From contig CM035165.1 in the NCBI GenBank assembly GCA_020205615.1, forward strand, positions 25,462,950 to 25,526,949: DNA of 64,000 nt, in the 5' to 3' direction. The stretch comes from Panax quinquefolius (taxonomy: Eukaryota; Streptophyta; Magnoliopsida; Apiales; Araliaceae). Under the pieces are notes generated by a model, which had not been told where the DNA came from, ran no database searches, and was given only the letters and a program-made list of their open reading frames with translations. Made by a program: the position numbers and the translations under genes. Position 1 is the first letter of the stretch, and the number at the start of each line of letters is the position of its first letter. Positions 22,066 to 34,113 of the stretch are shown piece after piece.

Positions 22066-22257
22066 GCCATTGTGACGTGCTATCCAAGGTTGGGATGAGA
22101 GTTACAGTTAGTATATATTTGTATCAAAACTCACAGCATATGTGTTGTTATATTTTGCACGACAATTGTTGTAGTAAAGTTATAGTTATTTTCTGTACCA
22201 TGTATTTGGCGACTCAAAATAGGTTGGGTGGAATGGACCTATTTTGGGGTTGTCACA

Positions 22258-23856
22258 TAGTATGTCAAATAACCCTTATTTTGTGGCAGTATTTGAGAAT
22301 GACATCTAAAATTTTTGAGATGAGCAATGGAGCAAAACAATATGAACATGTCACAATACGAAGCTAAGTTTGTCGAGTTGTCCCAATTTGCATCCCATTT
22401 GGTTGATAATGAGGAGAGAATGACGCGAATGTTTCTGCGAGGTTTGAAACCCGAAATACGTCAATACCTCATTTCTCACAAACTTTGTTTATATTCAGAT
22501 GTTGTGAATATGGCTCAGTTATTGGAGCACGATAATGAGTCGACTCAACTGAAGAATAATGACCCACAACTCGATGATAATCGTACCGGTGGCAATGGTC
22601 ATCGGAACAATGATAACCATCGTTGAGGAAATTATCATGCCAGAAATGGTAGCCACTTTGGTGGTAATCATGGCCAAGATAATAGAAGAAATGATTCAAG
22701 TGAAAATTTCAAGAAGAGAAGATTTAACGATGTCGGGAAGACATCAGCAGCAGCAACAGCACCAGCAACAAATTCTAGGGGAGGAGAACGAACGCCAGTT
22801 AGATGCTACTGATGCGGAGAGGATGGACACATAAGTCCAAACTGTTCACAGCCTTTCAAGGTATGTTTTAGTTGTGGAAAAGATGGTCACATAGCTCGAT
22901 TTTGTCTTATAGCGAAATCAAGTCTAGATGGGACGGTGGCACCAAAGAGGGATACGAATAAAACAAAGTCGTTAGTTTAAAGGATAGCGTTTTTTGTGAC
23001 GAGGACCTGAACGAAATTATCACAGGTTAGTTAATCATAAAATCTTGCGAAGTTTATACCTTATTCGATATCGGTTCTACCCATTCTTTTATTTCTCCTA
23101 CTTGCGCTCAACGTTTAAATTTGACCCAGTACAAAACTCATTTCTAAAACCCTCAAATATTTCTTCACCCAAAACGAACGTAACATGCGCCAAAGACGTT
23201 GGCTCGAGCTGTTGAAGATTACGACCATACCATTCAATATCATCGTAGAAGAGCGAACGTGGTAGCTGACGCGTTGAGTAGAAGATCGTATGCAGTTACG
23301 AGTTCGACGTTGTTAACACAAAGACCCATTTCGTACGACTTACTCTAGAGACCCACGTGATGATGTTAAATATACGATTAGAACCAACTTCAATCGATAA
23401 AGTTAAAGCCACTTAGGCTACAGACTCAGAGCTGATGAATGTGAAGAAGAAGGTTCAAGAGGGCGTTATTCCAGAAGCAAGAATTGACGAAGAAAGGATA
23501 TCTCAACCCTTGATTTAATTATTCTATTTGAAATCCTCGATCGAGTAGGAATTGTGGCCTATAGACTCGTTTTAACGCCAAGTATGTCGCGTGTTCATAA
23601 CATTTTTTTTTCGTATCGATGTTACGTAAATATGTAGACGACCCGAGCCACATTATTGAATTAGAACCGGATGAGATAACGGAATATTTAACGTATGAAG
23701 AGGTACCTGTTAAAATCTTGGATACGAAGAAACATATTTTACGCTCAAAGGTTATACCTCAAGAGTTAGAATCTGACGAGGTATCCTCATCTCATTCTAA
23801 GATACCGTAACGCGTGACGTAAATTTTGAGGGTGAAATTTCATAAGGAGGGGAGAT
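22258..23856 (+). pseudogene. Tekay gag-pol remnant with large internal deletions
   Basis: Frame 22327-22626 is the gag core: MNMSQYEAKFVELSQFASHL and MFLRGLKPEIRQYL. Two CCHC zinc knuckles follow (about 22803-22905): the first reads CY, stop, CGEDGHISPNC; the second CFSCGKDGHIARFC. Then protease and nearly all of RT are missing. At 23190-23290 come the end of RNase H (QRRWLELLK, ANVVADALSRRS, shifted), a fragment, and from 23619 the integrase C-terminus LRKYVDDPSHIIELEPDEI with TYEEVPVKILD. The polypurine tract (AAGGAGGGGAGA) ends at 23856. A complete Tekay internal region is around 5 kb; here it is 1.6 kb. Confidence 0.8.
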
Positions 23857-26814
23857 TGTGAGACCCCGAATTTTATGAATAAAGATTTAATTTTCTCAAA
23901 AAAAAAATTTGAATATTAAGGAGTAAATTTGATATAATGTTATAGTTGTGGGTAATATTTATAAATTTTGCAAAGTATGCAAGTTGTCATATAATATTCG
24001 TTTTGTCGTGAAATATTCTTACTGTCGGGGAATATTCATACGACGGCACCGCCTTGTGTGGGCCCCATAACGGAAAGCGATTGGATGAAGAAAACGACAA
24101 GTATAAGTTGTTTATAAATAACGGCAGTAATTATTCAAGAATTAATATTGTTGGAATACCGGTGGTTAAAACACAAGAGAAGACATACCAGATTGCACCA
24201 ATTATTGATTCTTACGTAAGAAGGCACTACTCAATAATAGTTACAGTAATTACTGTTCAATATTTTATTTTATTGATTCAATCATTGTTACGTTGATATT
24301 TTATATTATTATTGTTTCAATAATTGTCAGTGCACAGTATTTCCCATTATCAGATCAATAACTCATTATTTTAATAATATTATTAGATAGCATTATTGGC
24401 AATATCTAGAAAGTTCTGTCTAAGTAGAGGTTTGGTCACCTAATTGCGCGCCAGTAAGAAGAAATCCTTATTGGAAAGTCACCTCTTTCCTAGAGAATGT
24501 ACCGGTTGTCATGATTGTGATTCTCGTAATATTTTTGTGAATAATTAATTATTGATTTATATGATAAGGAAAATATTTATTTTATGTGGATATAGATGGA
24601 GAAAATTTTAATGTGACAATTGTTGAAAATTGATATTTTATCTTTTTCTCGATAAAATAATTATTTAAATATATTATTATATTATAATAATATAATAATG
24701 GTGATATTTTTACAATGAATGTGGATATATGAATAAATGAGGAGGAAGAGTATTTTTGTTACTAAAATATTTAAAACATATTTTTCATGTTTGTGGACCC
24801 CATTTTTGACTGAAATTTGATTATACATTGTAAAATCGCTCCTCGTATGTAGATTTTGGCCAATTTCATTTAGAATTTAGAAAAACTTAAACTTACAAAG
24901 TTGTAGAGAATTGAATTTCCTATGGAAGGACATAAGATTCGAATTTTTCTGATAAAAGGGCTATTTATTATGAATTATTGAAGTTTCAGAATAATTAATT
25001 TTAAAAGTTTTAATTATTTTTTTATGAAAAACGTTTTTGTTATGTTTGGGGGCCCCTTTGGTTGTTGAAATGGTCAATTACGTTATTCAAAGTGGGCGAG
25101 GAAATTTATATAAATATATTAATATTTTATTAAATTTTTCGCTTTGGTGTTCTAAGCAATTTTCTATAAATAGGGTGCTTAGGTTAGAATTGAAAATCAC
25201 ACCAGAAATTGAAGTTTTCTCTCTCTATATTATCGAGAGTATTTTTGTGAGTATTGTGATACTTTAAGTGTTGCTATACGGTGCAAGTTTCCTTCAGCTT
25301 TATATCTGATATTCCAGCCAAAAGTACTATTCTTTTGAGGTAAAGGATGTTATTTTCTTCGTAAATGATATTATTTTCTTCAATATCATTATGCAGAATT
25401 ATTGATATGAGTTTTATTGTGGAATTTCTACCTTTTTATGTCGGGGTTACTATTCACGTATACGAAACTATTCACGAATACGGCACTATTCACCGAAAAA
25501 TGAAAAGTTATCTTTTTCATTTCAGATGTCTATTATGGTTACTATCATTGATTGTATCCATGTTTTGATCTTCATTATATACTCGTTTTATTAAAGTTTT
25601 GGCTTCTATACTCCATAAAATTAGTAGAATATCTTTAATATTTGCGCTTCACCCAGTATATTTTCATGAAAATATTATTCTGAGCATTCTTGATAAGTTA
25701 TAACTTTTTCATGCCGATGTTACTATTCACGGGTATTATTCACTCAGTTACTATTCACCCGGGGTACTATTCATGACAAAAATTGATTTCTTTTCGGTCC
25801 AAATCATTTTTGATACAATATTATTCTTGAATTTTACTCCTCAAAACAGTATCATGTTGACAATTTGGACATTATTGATTTCTGGATAAATTAAATTATA
25901 AATCTTTTAAAATTTATCCTTGAACTTGTTTTATTGAATTCTTATCATCCTCATGTTTATATTATGTTGAAAGTCAACTGTTTCTTGTAGTGCATAGATT
26001 GACTTGGTAGGATTATGACCAGGGATTATTCGGTATAATCATGACCGTAATGTTACAAATGATGTGGTAAAAGTCTTCATTGGCCCGTAGTGCATTGATG
26101 GACAGTTTTTAGTATGATTATGGCCATGGATTCTCTTCGGCCAAGGGTGCAAAGATGAATTGTTTTATGGCATGATCATGACCATTGATGAATAAACGAA
26201 TATCATTGGCCCGTAGTGCATGGATAATTTGTTGTCGTGATACTAAAGAATATCCTCGTCAGTAAAGTGTAGGGGTGATTCAATGATGTGGATTATTTAT
26301 TGTCGAGTCTCAATGATAAAAGTGATGAAAAACCTTTTAAATCATAGAAAATAGTAGATTTTATGCTCTACTTGACTCTTCTAATGGATTGCTTGTTCAC
26401 CGCAGCTTAAACTTGATGTTTGTTATATTTTATCGGTTTAACATCTTTGTTAAAGGCTAACGATAAATTATTCTCGCATTATCTTAGTCATAATATTTCT
26501 TACTGGGCTAGTTGAGCTCACTCTTTTGCTTTTATTGTCCTCTTCAGAAAATGGCTGGGACTAGTCGGGAAATGGACGGTCCAGATGATAGCATTAGTAG
26601 TCATCACTATTCTATGAAATAGTGTGATAATAAATGTATTGAGGACTCCATTTGAGTTGAATACTGTCTAGAAGACAATACTCGTATTAAAACTCTCAGT
26701 TTATATTTTATCGTATTTTATACGACAATTATATTATTAAGTTGTATTTGAATTTTGTACCATGTATTTGGCGACTCAAAATGGGTGATGTATACCTATT
26801 TTGAGGGCGTCACA
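23857..26814 (+). repeat. Tekay LTR2 (3' LTR)
   Basis: 2958 bp, from TGTGAGACCCCGAATTTTATG to GAGGGCGTCACA. Matches the other Tekay LTRs in start, TATA region (25165-25172), ACTATTCAC minisatellite (25441-25495, 25730-25775), GCCCGTAGTGCA repeats (about 26080-26230) and 3' end. The right flank is TACCT; the matching duplication would be left of OgreA, off window. Confidence 0.82.
25165..25172 (+). promoter_or_regulatory. TATA box of Tekay LTR2
   Basis: TATAAATA in TTTTCTATAAATAGGGTGC, followed by a CTCTCTCTATATTATCGAG stretch about 40 bp on, as in the other copies. Confidence 0.6.
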
Positions 26815-27284
26815 TACCTCGTCATCGAAATTATTATATATCTTTAGCTAAATTAGCTAAGGTATGCCTTAAATTTTATTTTAATCTCCATACTGTGTGT
26901 GTGTGTATATAGGTATGGGAACCGATTCATAGCTAACGGTGTGCACAAGTAATTTAAAATTTTTATTTTACAAAAATTTAAGTAAATATTAATAATAATA
27001 AAAATAATAATAATTGTCACATCGATGAAATATTCTATCCAAAATAGATTAAAAAGTCGTATCCAACATGTAATGTAATTTATTTAAATATTGAAGTTAA
27101 ATTAAATTATATTCTTATATAGATATTATTATTTTTAAATCAATTTGAGGTGAAAAAATTGTATAAATAATTAAAATTTATTTTATTGTAAGATATTAAT
27201 GTTATTATCATTATTTATTAATAATTATTTTTTATATTAAAATATATATATAACAAGCCGTGCCTTGCACGGGAATTAGCCTAG
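26815..27284 (+). mobile_element. Helitron 3' terminus, plus strand (5' end not found)
   Basis: The sequence ends with a perfect hairpin CCGTGC-CTT-GCACGG (27258-27272), eight bases, then CTAG (27281-27284) followed by T. Hairpin plus CTRR before T is the classical Helitron 3' end. The AT-rich DNA to the left holds no ORF and I could not fix the 5' TC end, so the start given is only the edge of the preceding LTR. Confidence 0.6.
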
Positions 27285-27533
27285 TAAGTAAAATGTTGGG
27301 ACTAATATCAACAACTAGACAAAAAGAAGAAGAGGTTAAGGGAAAAATCAGAGAATTTATCAAAGAAATTGCTTAAGCTCATAACGATTGAGAAAAAAAG
27401 ATAAAAATAAATAAAATAAAATAAAATAGAAAATGATATATCTAGACATTGATTTTCTCTTTCATGATAGGTTTTTATACCAAAAAAAAGTAATTAAAAA
27501 AATAGTGTACAAACTCAAGCTTAGTTTTAAATA

Positions 27534-27561
27534 CTAGATATAAATCCGCGTGTTGCGGCGG
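27534..27561 (-). mobile_element. Helitron 3' terminus, minus strand
   Basis: On the minus strand: a hairpin in CCGCCGCAACACGCGG (27546-27561), eight bases, then CTAG (27534-27537) followed by T. The element would extend to the right; its other end was not found. Confidence 0.6.
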
Positions 27562-27758
27562 GATTATTAATTTTGTTAATAATAAATTTATATGTGTAAT
27601 TAATAAATTAAAATATAATAAGAAGATGGTAGATTGTTGTGTGATGATCAAATTTTGATAGCATATGTTATAAAGAGTTGGGTAAAAGTTTTGTGCGCAA
27701 ATACATATTCAAGTATAGAATTAATCTGATCACTAACCCCATGACATTATATAACAGT

Positions 27759-27765
<7 letters not shown>

Positions 27766-27825
<60 letters not shown>
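27766..27825. repeat. TG/TA microsatellite
   Basis: TGTGTGTGTG followed by about 25 TA units. No other structure is seen nearby. Confidence 0.9.
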
Positions 27826-27829
<4 letters not shown>

Positions 27830-28418
27830 TTATTGATAAAAATATTTATAATGTAATCAATAAGGTTAAAAATGGGTACCTCTTTCATTCTAAAGCACTA
27901 ACAAATATTTAGAAAGTATAATATACAATGTCATCGAGTTGTTATATTGATATGATTGTTAGTAGCATATTTGAAGTCTGTTACACATTACACAAACCTC
28001 ACCAAGCCTCAAATATCTAACACATGTACTTGATGCATTTTAAAGAGTTCGTGTCTCAAATACTCTTACTTGCACCAGAATTCAAACATTCAAACGAAAG
28101 GGGAAACAAATGAAGAATGTGCTAGTTTCAATCCTCATACCTTAAGGGAAATTACATGTTACATGTGAAAACTGAAAAACACGAGCATTAATAATTATGT
28201 TAGATCTTCATGTCAAACAAACACCATGTCCAAAAAATATAGCAGTATAGCATCATGTCATACATAACACAATGTTATAGTTAAAAAACGAATACATTGC
28301 CTCATTATTATTTTTTTCATTTTTAGCAATTATAGAGGCACTCACAGTATTATCATAATGCCAAAAAAAACTATTAATGATGATGAAAATGATTTACTGG
28401 ATGCTAGTACTTAATAAA

Positions 28419-28682
28419 TCATGCAAAGTCACAATCCAGATAATAGAATACAATAGATAAAGAAGCCATAAATATAAACACCGTGAGATATAGTCCACAA
28501 AATGAAGTCATAACCCCTCCCATTGAATGCACTGTCACCATAATTTGAAGGTCTCCATATAACTCATTTGCACTTTCAACAGTATTTAGAATTGTTTGTA
28601 GCATTAGTTGTTGCGTAATAGTTGGTATGTATTTATAGGGAGAAATTAGGTTAAATAACGGAGAGTAATGATAATAGCTCAA
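28419..28682 (-). CDS. small ORF, unrecognised, with one hydrophobic segment
   Basis: An 87-codon minus-strand frame beginning MSYYHYSPLFNLISPYKYIP and ending YLTVFIFMASLSIVFYYLDC DFA. The last 25 residues could form a membrane segment. The DNA around it (27880-28420) is less AT-biased than the rest of the region and contains nothing else recognisable. It could be a gene fragment carried by the Helitron ending at 27534, or a chance frame. Its first codons overlap sequence that recurs at 32850-32890, which argues against a genuine start there. No function is proposed. Confidence 0.2.
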   Translation of the reverse strand: MSYYHYSPLFNLISPYKYIPTITQQLMLQTILNTVESANELYGDLQIMVTVHSMGGVMTSFCGLYLTVFIFMASLSIVFYYLDCDFA

Positions 28683-29106
28683 TTTCGGCTGAATGTCCCT
28701 TCTGTTCCTTCAAGTTGCCACCCACTTTCAAAGTCGTTCATAAAGTTCAATTTTCGTTAGTTAGGTCCTTAAAGTGGCATTTTGTTGGCGTTTTCGTTCC
28801 TTCAGCCTAATTTGACCTCAACCCGACCAATTTTGACCAATTTTGACCCAATTTTAACATTTAAAAAATATATATTTAATATTTTAAAATAAAATATTTT
28901 TTAAAAATAATAATTATTATATTTAATATTTTAAAATAATTTTTATTTTTTATATTTAAAATTAAATATTATTTTAAAAAAGTTATAAAGATAATTATTA
29001 TTATTCTAAGGAAAAATATTAGAAACTTTTATTTTTTCAAAATGAGTAAAGTTTCATAAAATATAGATTCAAAAAATTACATAAGAAAATTAAATATAAT
29101 TATTGT

Positions 29107-31837
29107 TGTAAGACCGAAAATTTTTAAAATAAAAAGAAATTTCCTTTATTTATTATTTTAAAATAGTAAGGGTTGATTTGATTAATGTGGATAGTTAAGG
29201 GTTAAATACGCAAATATTTCAAAATAAGCAAGTGGTTATAAAATATTCATTTTTGCGGGGAATATTCGTTTGGTCGTGGAATATTAAATCTTGTCAGAAT
29301 ATTCGTAATTACTGGTAGTAAATGACCATGTGTGGGCCCCATAACGGAAAGCGATTGGATGAGGAAAACGACAAAGTTTGGGTGGTTATAAATAGCGGCG
29401 TAGTTGTTACTGAATTAAGACATTTGAATACCCGGTGGTTAAAATACTGATGTCTGGCGTGGTTGCACAAGAAGACACCAGATTGCACAAAGATTGTTGA
29501 ATTATTGACTAAAGACGTAAGATGGCACTACTCAATAATTTTCACAAAGAGTTCTTGCTCAATATTTTATTTTATTGATTCAATAATTCGCTGCGTTGGT
29601 ATTTTATATTATCTTTGCTTCAATAATTGTCAACGCACACAAGATTTCCCATTATCGGATCAATAATTCATATTATTTGAATAATATTATTAGATAACAT
29701 TATTGGCAATGTTTAGAAAGTTCATCTAAGGAGAGGTTTGGTCACCTAATTGCGGCCGCCAAGAAGGAGAGATCCTTATTGGAAAGCCCCCTCTTTGAGA
29801 ACGGCTTTGGTCATGTCATAATTGTGATTCGTAATATTATTTGTGAATAATTAATTATTAATTCATATGATAAGGAAATATTTATTTTATATGAATATAA
29901 ATGATGGATTTATTTATGTGGTTATTAATGAAGAAATTATTGCTGAGATGTTTTATTTTGTCGGATTGGAGGTATTAAAAGATCAAATTGGTGTTATTAC
30001 AGCTTTATTGTGTGAGTTATAATATTTAATCCGACCGTTGGATCGTTGTAATTTTTGGATATGTTATACATATATAAGTTGAGTATATGTCTACAAATTT
30101 TGAACCGTTAAAAATGAACGAATGATTTGTTATAAATTTTAAGAGGTGTTCGATTCGTAAATTAGGTTATAAATGATTTTGGTGGAAAATTCTAGAATTG
30201 GTGGGCCCCACTTGTGGTTGGTGAAGAAATGTGCTGAATTTTATTTCAAATGTGGTGGGTGGCAATAGTAAAGGTGTAAAGCCATCGTGTAGCAAAGTCA
30301 AGTCTGCTTTGCGGGCTAACATTTTCCTATAAATAGAGGGCTAAGTTAGAATTGAAAATCACACCGTAAACAAAGTTTTCTCTTTCTCTCTATATTATTG
30401 AGCGATTTTGTGAGTATTTAGATACTTTGAGAGTTCTTTATTCAAAGATAAGTTTCATTCAAAGATCATCCTTCCCACCTTTCCTTAGAAGTATTGATTC
30501 TTTGAGGTAAGGGATATTATTTTTTTCAGTAATGATATTATTTCTTCAATATCATTATCTTTGAAATGTTGATCCAAGTTTTTATCAAATTTGGAACTTT
30601 TTCATGCTCGGGGTTACTTATTCATGAGTTACTATTCACGAGTTACTATTCATGAGTTACTATTCACGAAGTTACTATTCACGAAAGTACTATTCATTAA
30701 GCGTGAAAATGTTTTTTTGTGGAATTTCTATCTTTTTGGTGTTTGAGTTACTATTCACGATACTCTGAGACTATTCACGATACTGAGATTATTCATCGAA
30801 AAAATGAAATTTCTTCTTTTTCGTCAAAATATCTATTCGGATACTAGCTTTGATTGTATCCATGTTTTGATCATTCTTGAATTTTACACCACTATGATTA
30901 TTTTTGAGGTATTTTTGGACGTGGATAAAACAAAGTACTTAATCTTTAATCCTTAATCCTTGTCATTTTGTTTCACCGGATTCGTTTCTTTAAAAATATT
31001 TTTCAACATCCTCTGTCTTAAATGATGATATTATTGAATATCTTTGCCTGTAGAGCAAAGATGAATGATTCTGAAGAATATCTTTGGCACAGTAGTGCAA
31101 AGATGAGGCGGTGTTTAAATGAACACGACCGATCGATGAATATCTTTGGCCTTTAGTGCAAAGATGAGCAGTGTTGAGATGAACATGACCGATTGATGAA
31201 TATCTTTGGCCTTTAGTGCAAAAGATGAGCAGTGTTGAGATGAACATGACCGATTGATGAATATCTTTGGCTCAGTAATGCAAAGATGAATATTTGATTT
31301 GAGATGAATATTGATTGATGTTACAGGATAAAATATTGATGATGGACCTGTTAAATTCATAGATTATAGTAGATTTCATTCTCTACGTAACTCTTCTATG
31401 AATTATTATTTCATTGCGAATATTGATCCGAAACTTGTTGTTTATTGTATTCTATCGATTTTTTTCTCTGTTGGAGACTAACGATAATTTGTTGTATATT
31501 ATCTTAGTCATAGTATTCTTTATCGGGCTAGTTGAGCTCACCCTTTTTCTTGTTATTCCATTTTTCTTCTCGGGGAGGCGAGAAATGTAGCAGTACTAGT
31601 CTGGGTAATGGAATGAAGGTTCTAGAGAGAGTTGTTTAGTAGTCCTCACCATTTTGTAAAATAATGTATCAATAAATGTGATGGGGATTTATTTGAGTAT
31701 AGATATTGTCTAAAAGATAATATTTGTATTTAAACTCACAGTTTTACTGTTGTAATAATAAAGTTGTAGTTGTTTCTGTACCATGTATTTGGCGACTCAG
31801 AATGGGTGTGGTGTATACCTATTTTGGGGGCGTCACA
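29107..31837 (+). mobile_element. Tekay solo LTR B with perfect target duplication
   Basis: A 2731-bp LTR from TGTAAGACC to GGGCGTCACA with ATTGT on both sides (29102-29106 and 31838-31842). There is no internal region, so this is a solo LTR. It contains a TATA box (30328-30335), an ACTATTCACGA minisatellite (about 30605-30795) and four units of about 60 bp with GAATATCTTTGGC (31031-31290). It lies inside the spacer of the MULE-like element. Confidence 0.9.
30328..30335 (+). promoter_or_regulatory. TATA box of Tekay solo LTR B
   Basis: CCTATAAATAGAGGGCTAAG, almost the same as in LTR1, with a CTCTTTCTCTC stretch 45 bp downstream. Confidence 0.6.
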
Positions 31838-32050
31838 ATTGTTTTAAACTTATTTTAAAAATAATTTTATATTTTAAAATATTAAAATTTTAGTTTGGGT
31901 TAAATTGGGTCGGGTTGGGTCAAAATTAGACTGAAGGAACAGAAACATCAACAAAATACCACTTTAAGGACCTAACTGACAATAATTGAACTTTAAGGAC
32001 GACTTTGAAAATAGGTGACAACTTGAAAGGACAGAAGTGTCATTTAGTCG

Positions 32051-33185
32051 TACTGATAATATCATAAAGTAGTGATTTTAGGAAATAATAATTAAATTAA
32101 AAAGGATAATATCAGAACAGTTGACATTACCAAAACACTTTAGATTTGTAGTGATTTAGGAGATTATAAATTCAAAATATTAATTTGGGATTTAAAAAGT
32201 GGTGATTTTAGGAGATAATAATTAAATTAGTAATAATAATATTAGAATAGTTAACATTATCGTAACATTTTAGATTTATAGTGATTTATGATATTATAAA
32301 ATTAAAATATTAATATGGGATTAAAAAGTAGTAATTTTAGGAGATAATAATTAAGCAAACGATAATAAATAAACCGTTTAAATTGAAAAAAAGTAGTGAT
32401 TTAGGGATTATAAAATCAACATAGTAAGTTATGATTGATATTATTTGTTATTTTAATTTTGTTTTAAATATTTTAAATTGTATAATATTATGTTGTAATA
32501 TAATTATAAATGGTATAATATTATGTTGTAATATAATTTAATTAGTAATGATAATATCCGCACAATTTAGATAGGTGGTGATTTTGTTATTTTGTTATAT
32601 ATGTGTATTATAATATTATACCATGCATGTATAATATAATGTATGGTATAATATTATAAAAATAGTGATTTTAGGATATAATAATTATATTTAGAAAAGT
32701 AGTGGATTTTGTGGGATTATAAAATCAACATAGTAAGTTATGATTGATATTATTTGTTATTTTAATTTTATTTTAAATGTTTTAAACTGAATAATATTAT
32801 GTTGTAATATAATTATAAATGGTATAATATTATGTTGTACTTATAGAGAGAAAATTATGTTAAATAACGGAGAGTAATGATAATAACTCGTAAAAGGATA
32901 ATATCGAACAATCGACACTACCAAAATAATTTAGATTTGTAGTGATTTAAGGGATTATAAATTCAAAATATTAATTTGGGATTAAAAAAGTAGTGATTTT
33001 AGAAGATAATAATTAAATTAGTAATGATAATATTAGAGCAGTTAATATTATCGTAATGCAGTTTTAGATTTGTAATGATATATGAGATTATAAAATCAAA
33101 ATATTAATGTGGGATTTAAAAGTAGTAATTTCAGCAGATAATAATTAAGTAACGATAATATAAAAACTGGAGTAATGAATGAGCA
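32051..33185. repeat. satellite-like tandem array of ~130-bp monomers
   Basis: AT-rich monomers share AAAGTAGTGATTTTAGGAGA, ATAATAATTAAATTAGTAAT and TTTAGATTTGTAGTGATTTA, ending in AAAATATTAATTTGGGATT. Complete or partial units begin at about 32065, 32195, 32327, 32690, 32995 and 33118. A larger duplication is visible: GTTAAATAACGGAGAGTAATGAT occurs at 28650 and at 32863, and the units after each copy correspond, giving a period near 835 bp once the inserted element is discounted. A 35-bp TATAATATTATGTTG repeat occurs inside (32480-32540, 32800-32840). Confidence 0.75.
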
Positions 33186-33189
33186 CATT

Positions 33190-33900
33190 AATTAGGTAGA
33201 ACATGTGTTGCAATTTGGGAATGATAAATGTCATGCAAATATGTTATGTATTGTAATTTAGTATATTTAATAGATTGATTAAACATAATTTTTTGATAAT
33301 AGGATATTTTATAAACTCTAATTTCATAACATAATTTTATTTTAATTTTTAATAAAATTAAATTGTACGAATTGAGAAAATATGTCAAAATACGAAATGA
33401 TATAGTTTTTATTTAATTTGAAATTATGTAACATCACTATTCACTATTATAATCTTATAAATAAAGTATATTTTTTGACGCTTTAAACATTACCAAATTA
33501 TCAATTTATTTGTTCAAATAGTTTATACACTCTTTATGTTCTTTATGTTCATATGGTTAGATTTATTTTTTAAAAAAATTAGTCTTAGATGAATTTGTTA
33601 AAAAATATTATTGAAATTTAAATTAGACCTTAATTCATTATTATTGATTTCAAGTCCTGAATTGAATCTGAATTGTCACGCGTACTTAGACATGACAATA
33701 TAGTTGGATAATTGTTGGGTCAACTCATATTAACTTGAACCAAATGAGTTGGTTAACTGTTTTTATTTATTTGGGTTGGTTAAAGTTTGGAACCATATTT
33801 TTAAAAAGAAATATAGTTCCAACCCGGTTAACCATTTTTCGACCCATATTTTATTCCAAATCCAAATCAAAAGTTCTTTTCATCCATATTTACATATTCA
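33190..33900. other. AT-rich intergenic stretch
   Basis: No gene, RNA or clear repeat seen. Frames here are short and AT-driven. Confidence 0.6.
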
Positions 33901-33907
33901 AGAAGCT

Positions 33908-34067
33908 CAACCACCCACCCCCACCCCACCCTCCCCCCCCCCCCACCCCCCACCCAAGCCACGCTACGCCACGCCACGCCACGCCACGCCACGCCACGCA
34001 CCCACTCCACCAAAAAAATATATTATGTGATTATATATACACCCCTTACCCCCCCCCCCCCCCCCTC
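33908..34067. repeat. C-rich tract, (CCACG)n microsatellite and poly-C run
   Basis: Runs of C with single A or T (33911-33958), then seven or eight CCACG pentamers (33959-33999), and a run of about 17 C at 34049-34065. The frames through this tract (poly-Pro/Thr/His) are artefacts of composition. Confidence 0.9.
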
Positions 34068-34113
34068 CTCCTCAACAAGTATTTTCTATTGAACCAGTCA
34101 ATATATATAGGAA

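Larger units (their letters stand above)
18381..22257 (+). repeat. Tekay LTR1 (middle LTR of the tandem structure)
   Basis: Begins TGTAAGACCTCG directly after a polypurine tract and ends GGGGTTGTCACA before a gag-type internal region, so it serves as 3' LTR to the left stub and 5' LTR to the right one. At 3877 bp it is about 0.9 kb longer than its partner. Causes visible are an approximately 480-bp coding-like insertion (21616-22100) and more units of the TTTGGC...TAGTGCAAAGATGAA repeat (about 20960-21110). TATA box at 19606-19613. Its 19080-19640 portion is closer to solo LTR B than to LTR2. Confidence 0.8.
28686..32050. mobile_element. MULE-like inverted-repeat element split by solo LTR B
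   Basis: The left arm (from 28686, CGGCTGAATGTCCCTTCTG...GGTCCTTAAAGTGGCATTTTG) and right arm (ending 32050) are inverted repeats of about 170-190 bp, also sharing TTTGACC-rich inner ends. Without the solo LTR the element is about 630 bp, with no ORF. TIR length and style suggest a non-autonomous Mutator-like element. A possible duplication is TAATGATAATA (28666-28676) and TACTGATAATA (32051-32061), but this leaves nine unpaired bases on the left, so the exact boundary is uncertain. It sits inside the tandem repeat array. Confidence 0.65.

Noticed and set aside
22469..22699. His/Tyr-rich minus-strand frame
   Set aside because: Antisense of the Asn/Asp-rich gag linker of the Tekay internal region.
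33908..34067. Possible CRISPR-like or telomere-like array
   Set aside because: Units are 5 bp without spacers and do not match the plant telomere repeat; simple microsatellite.
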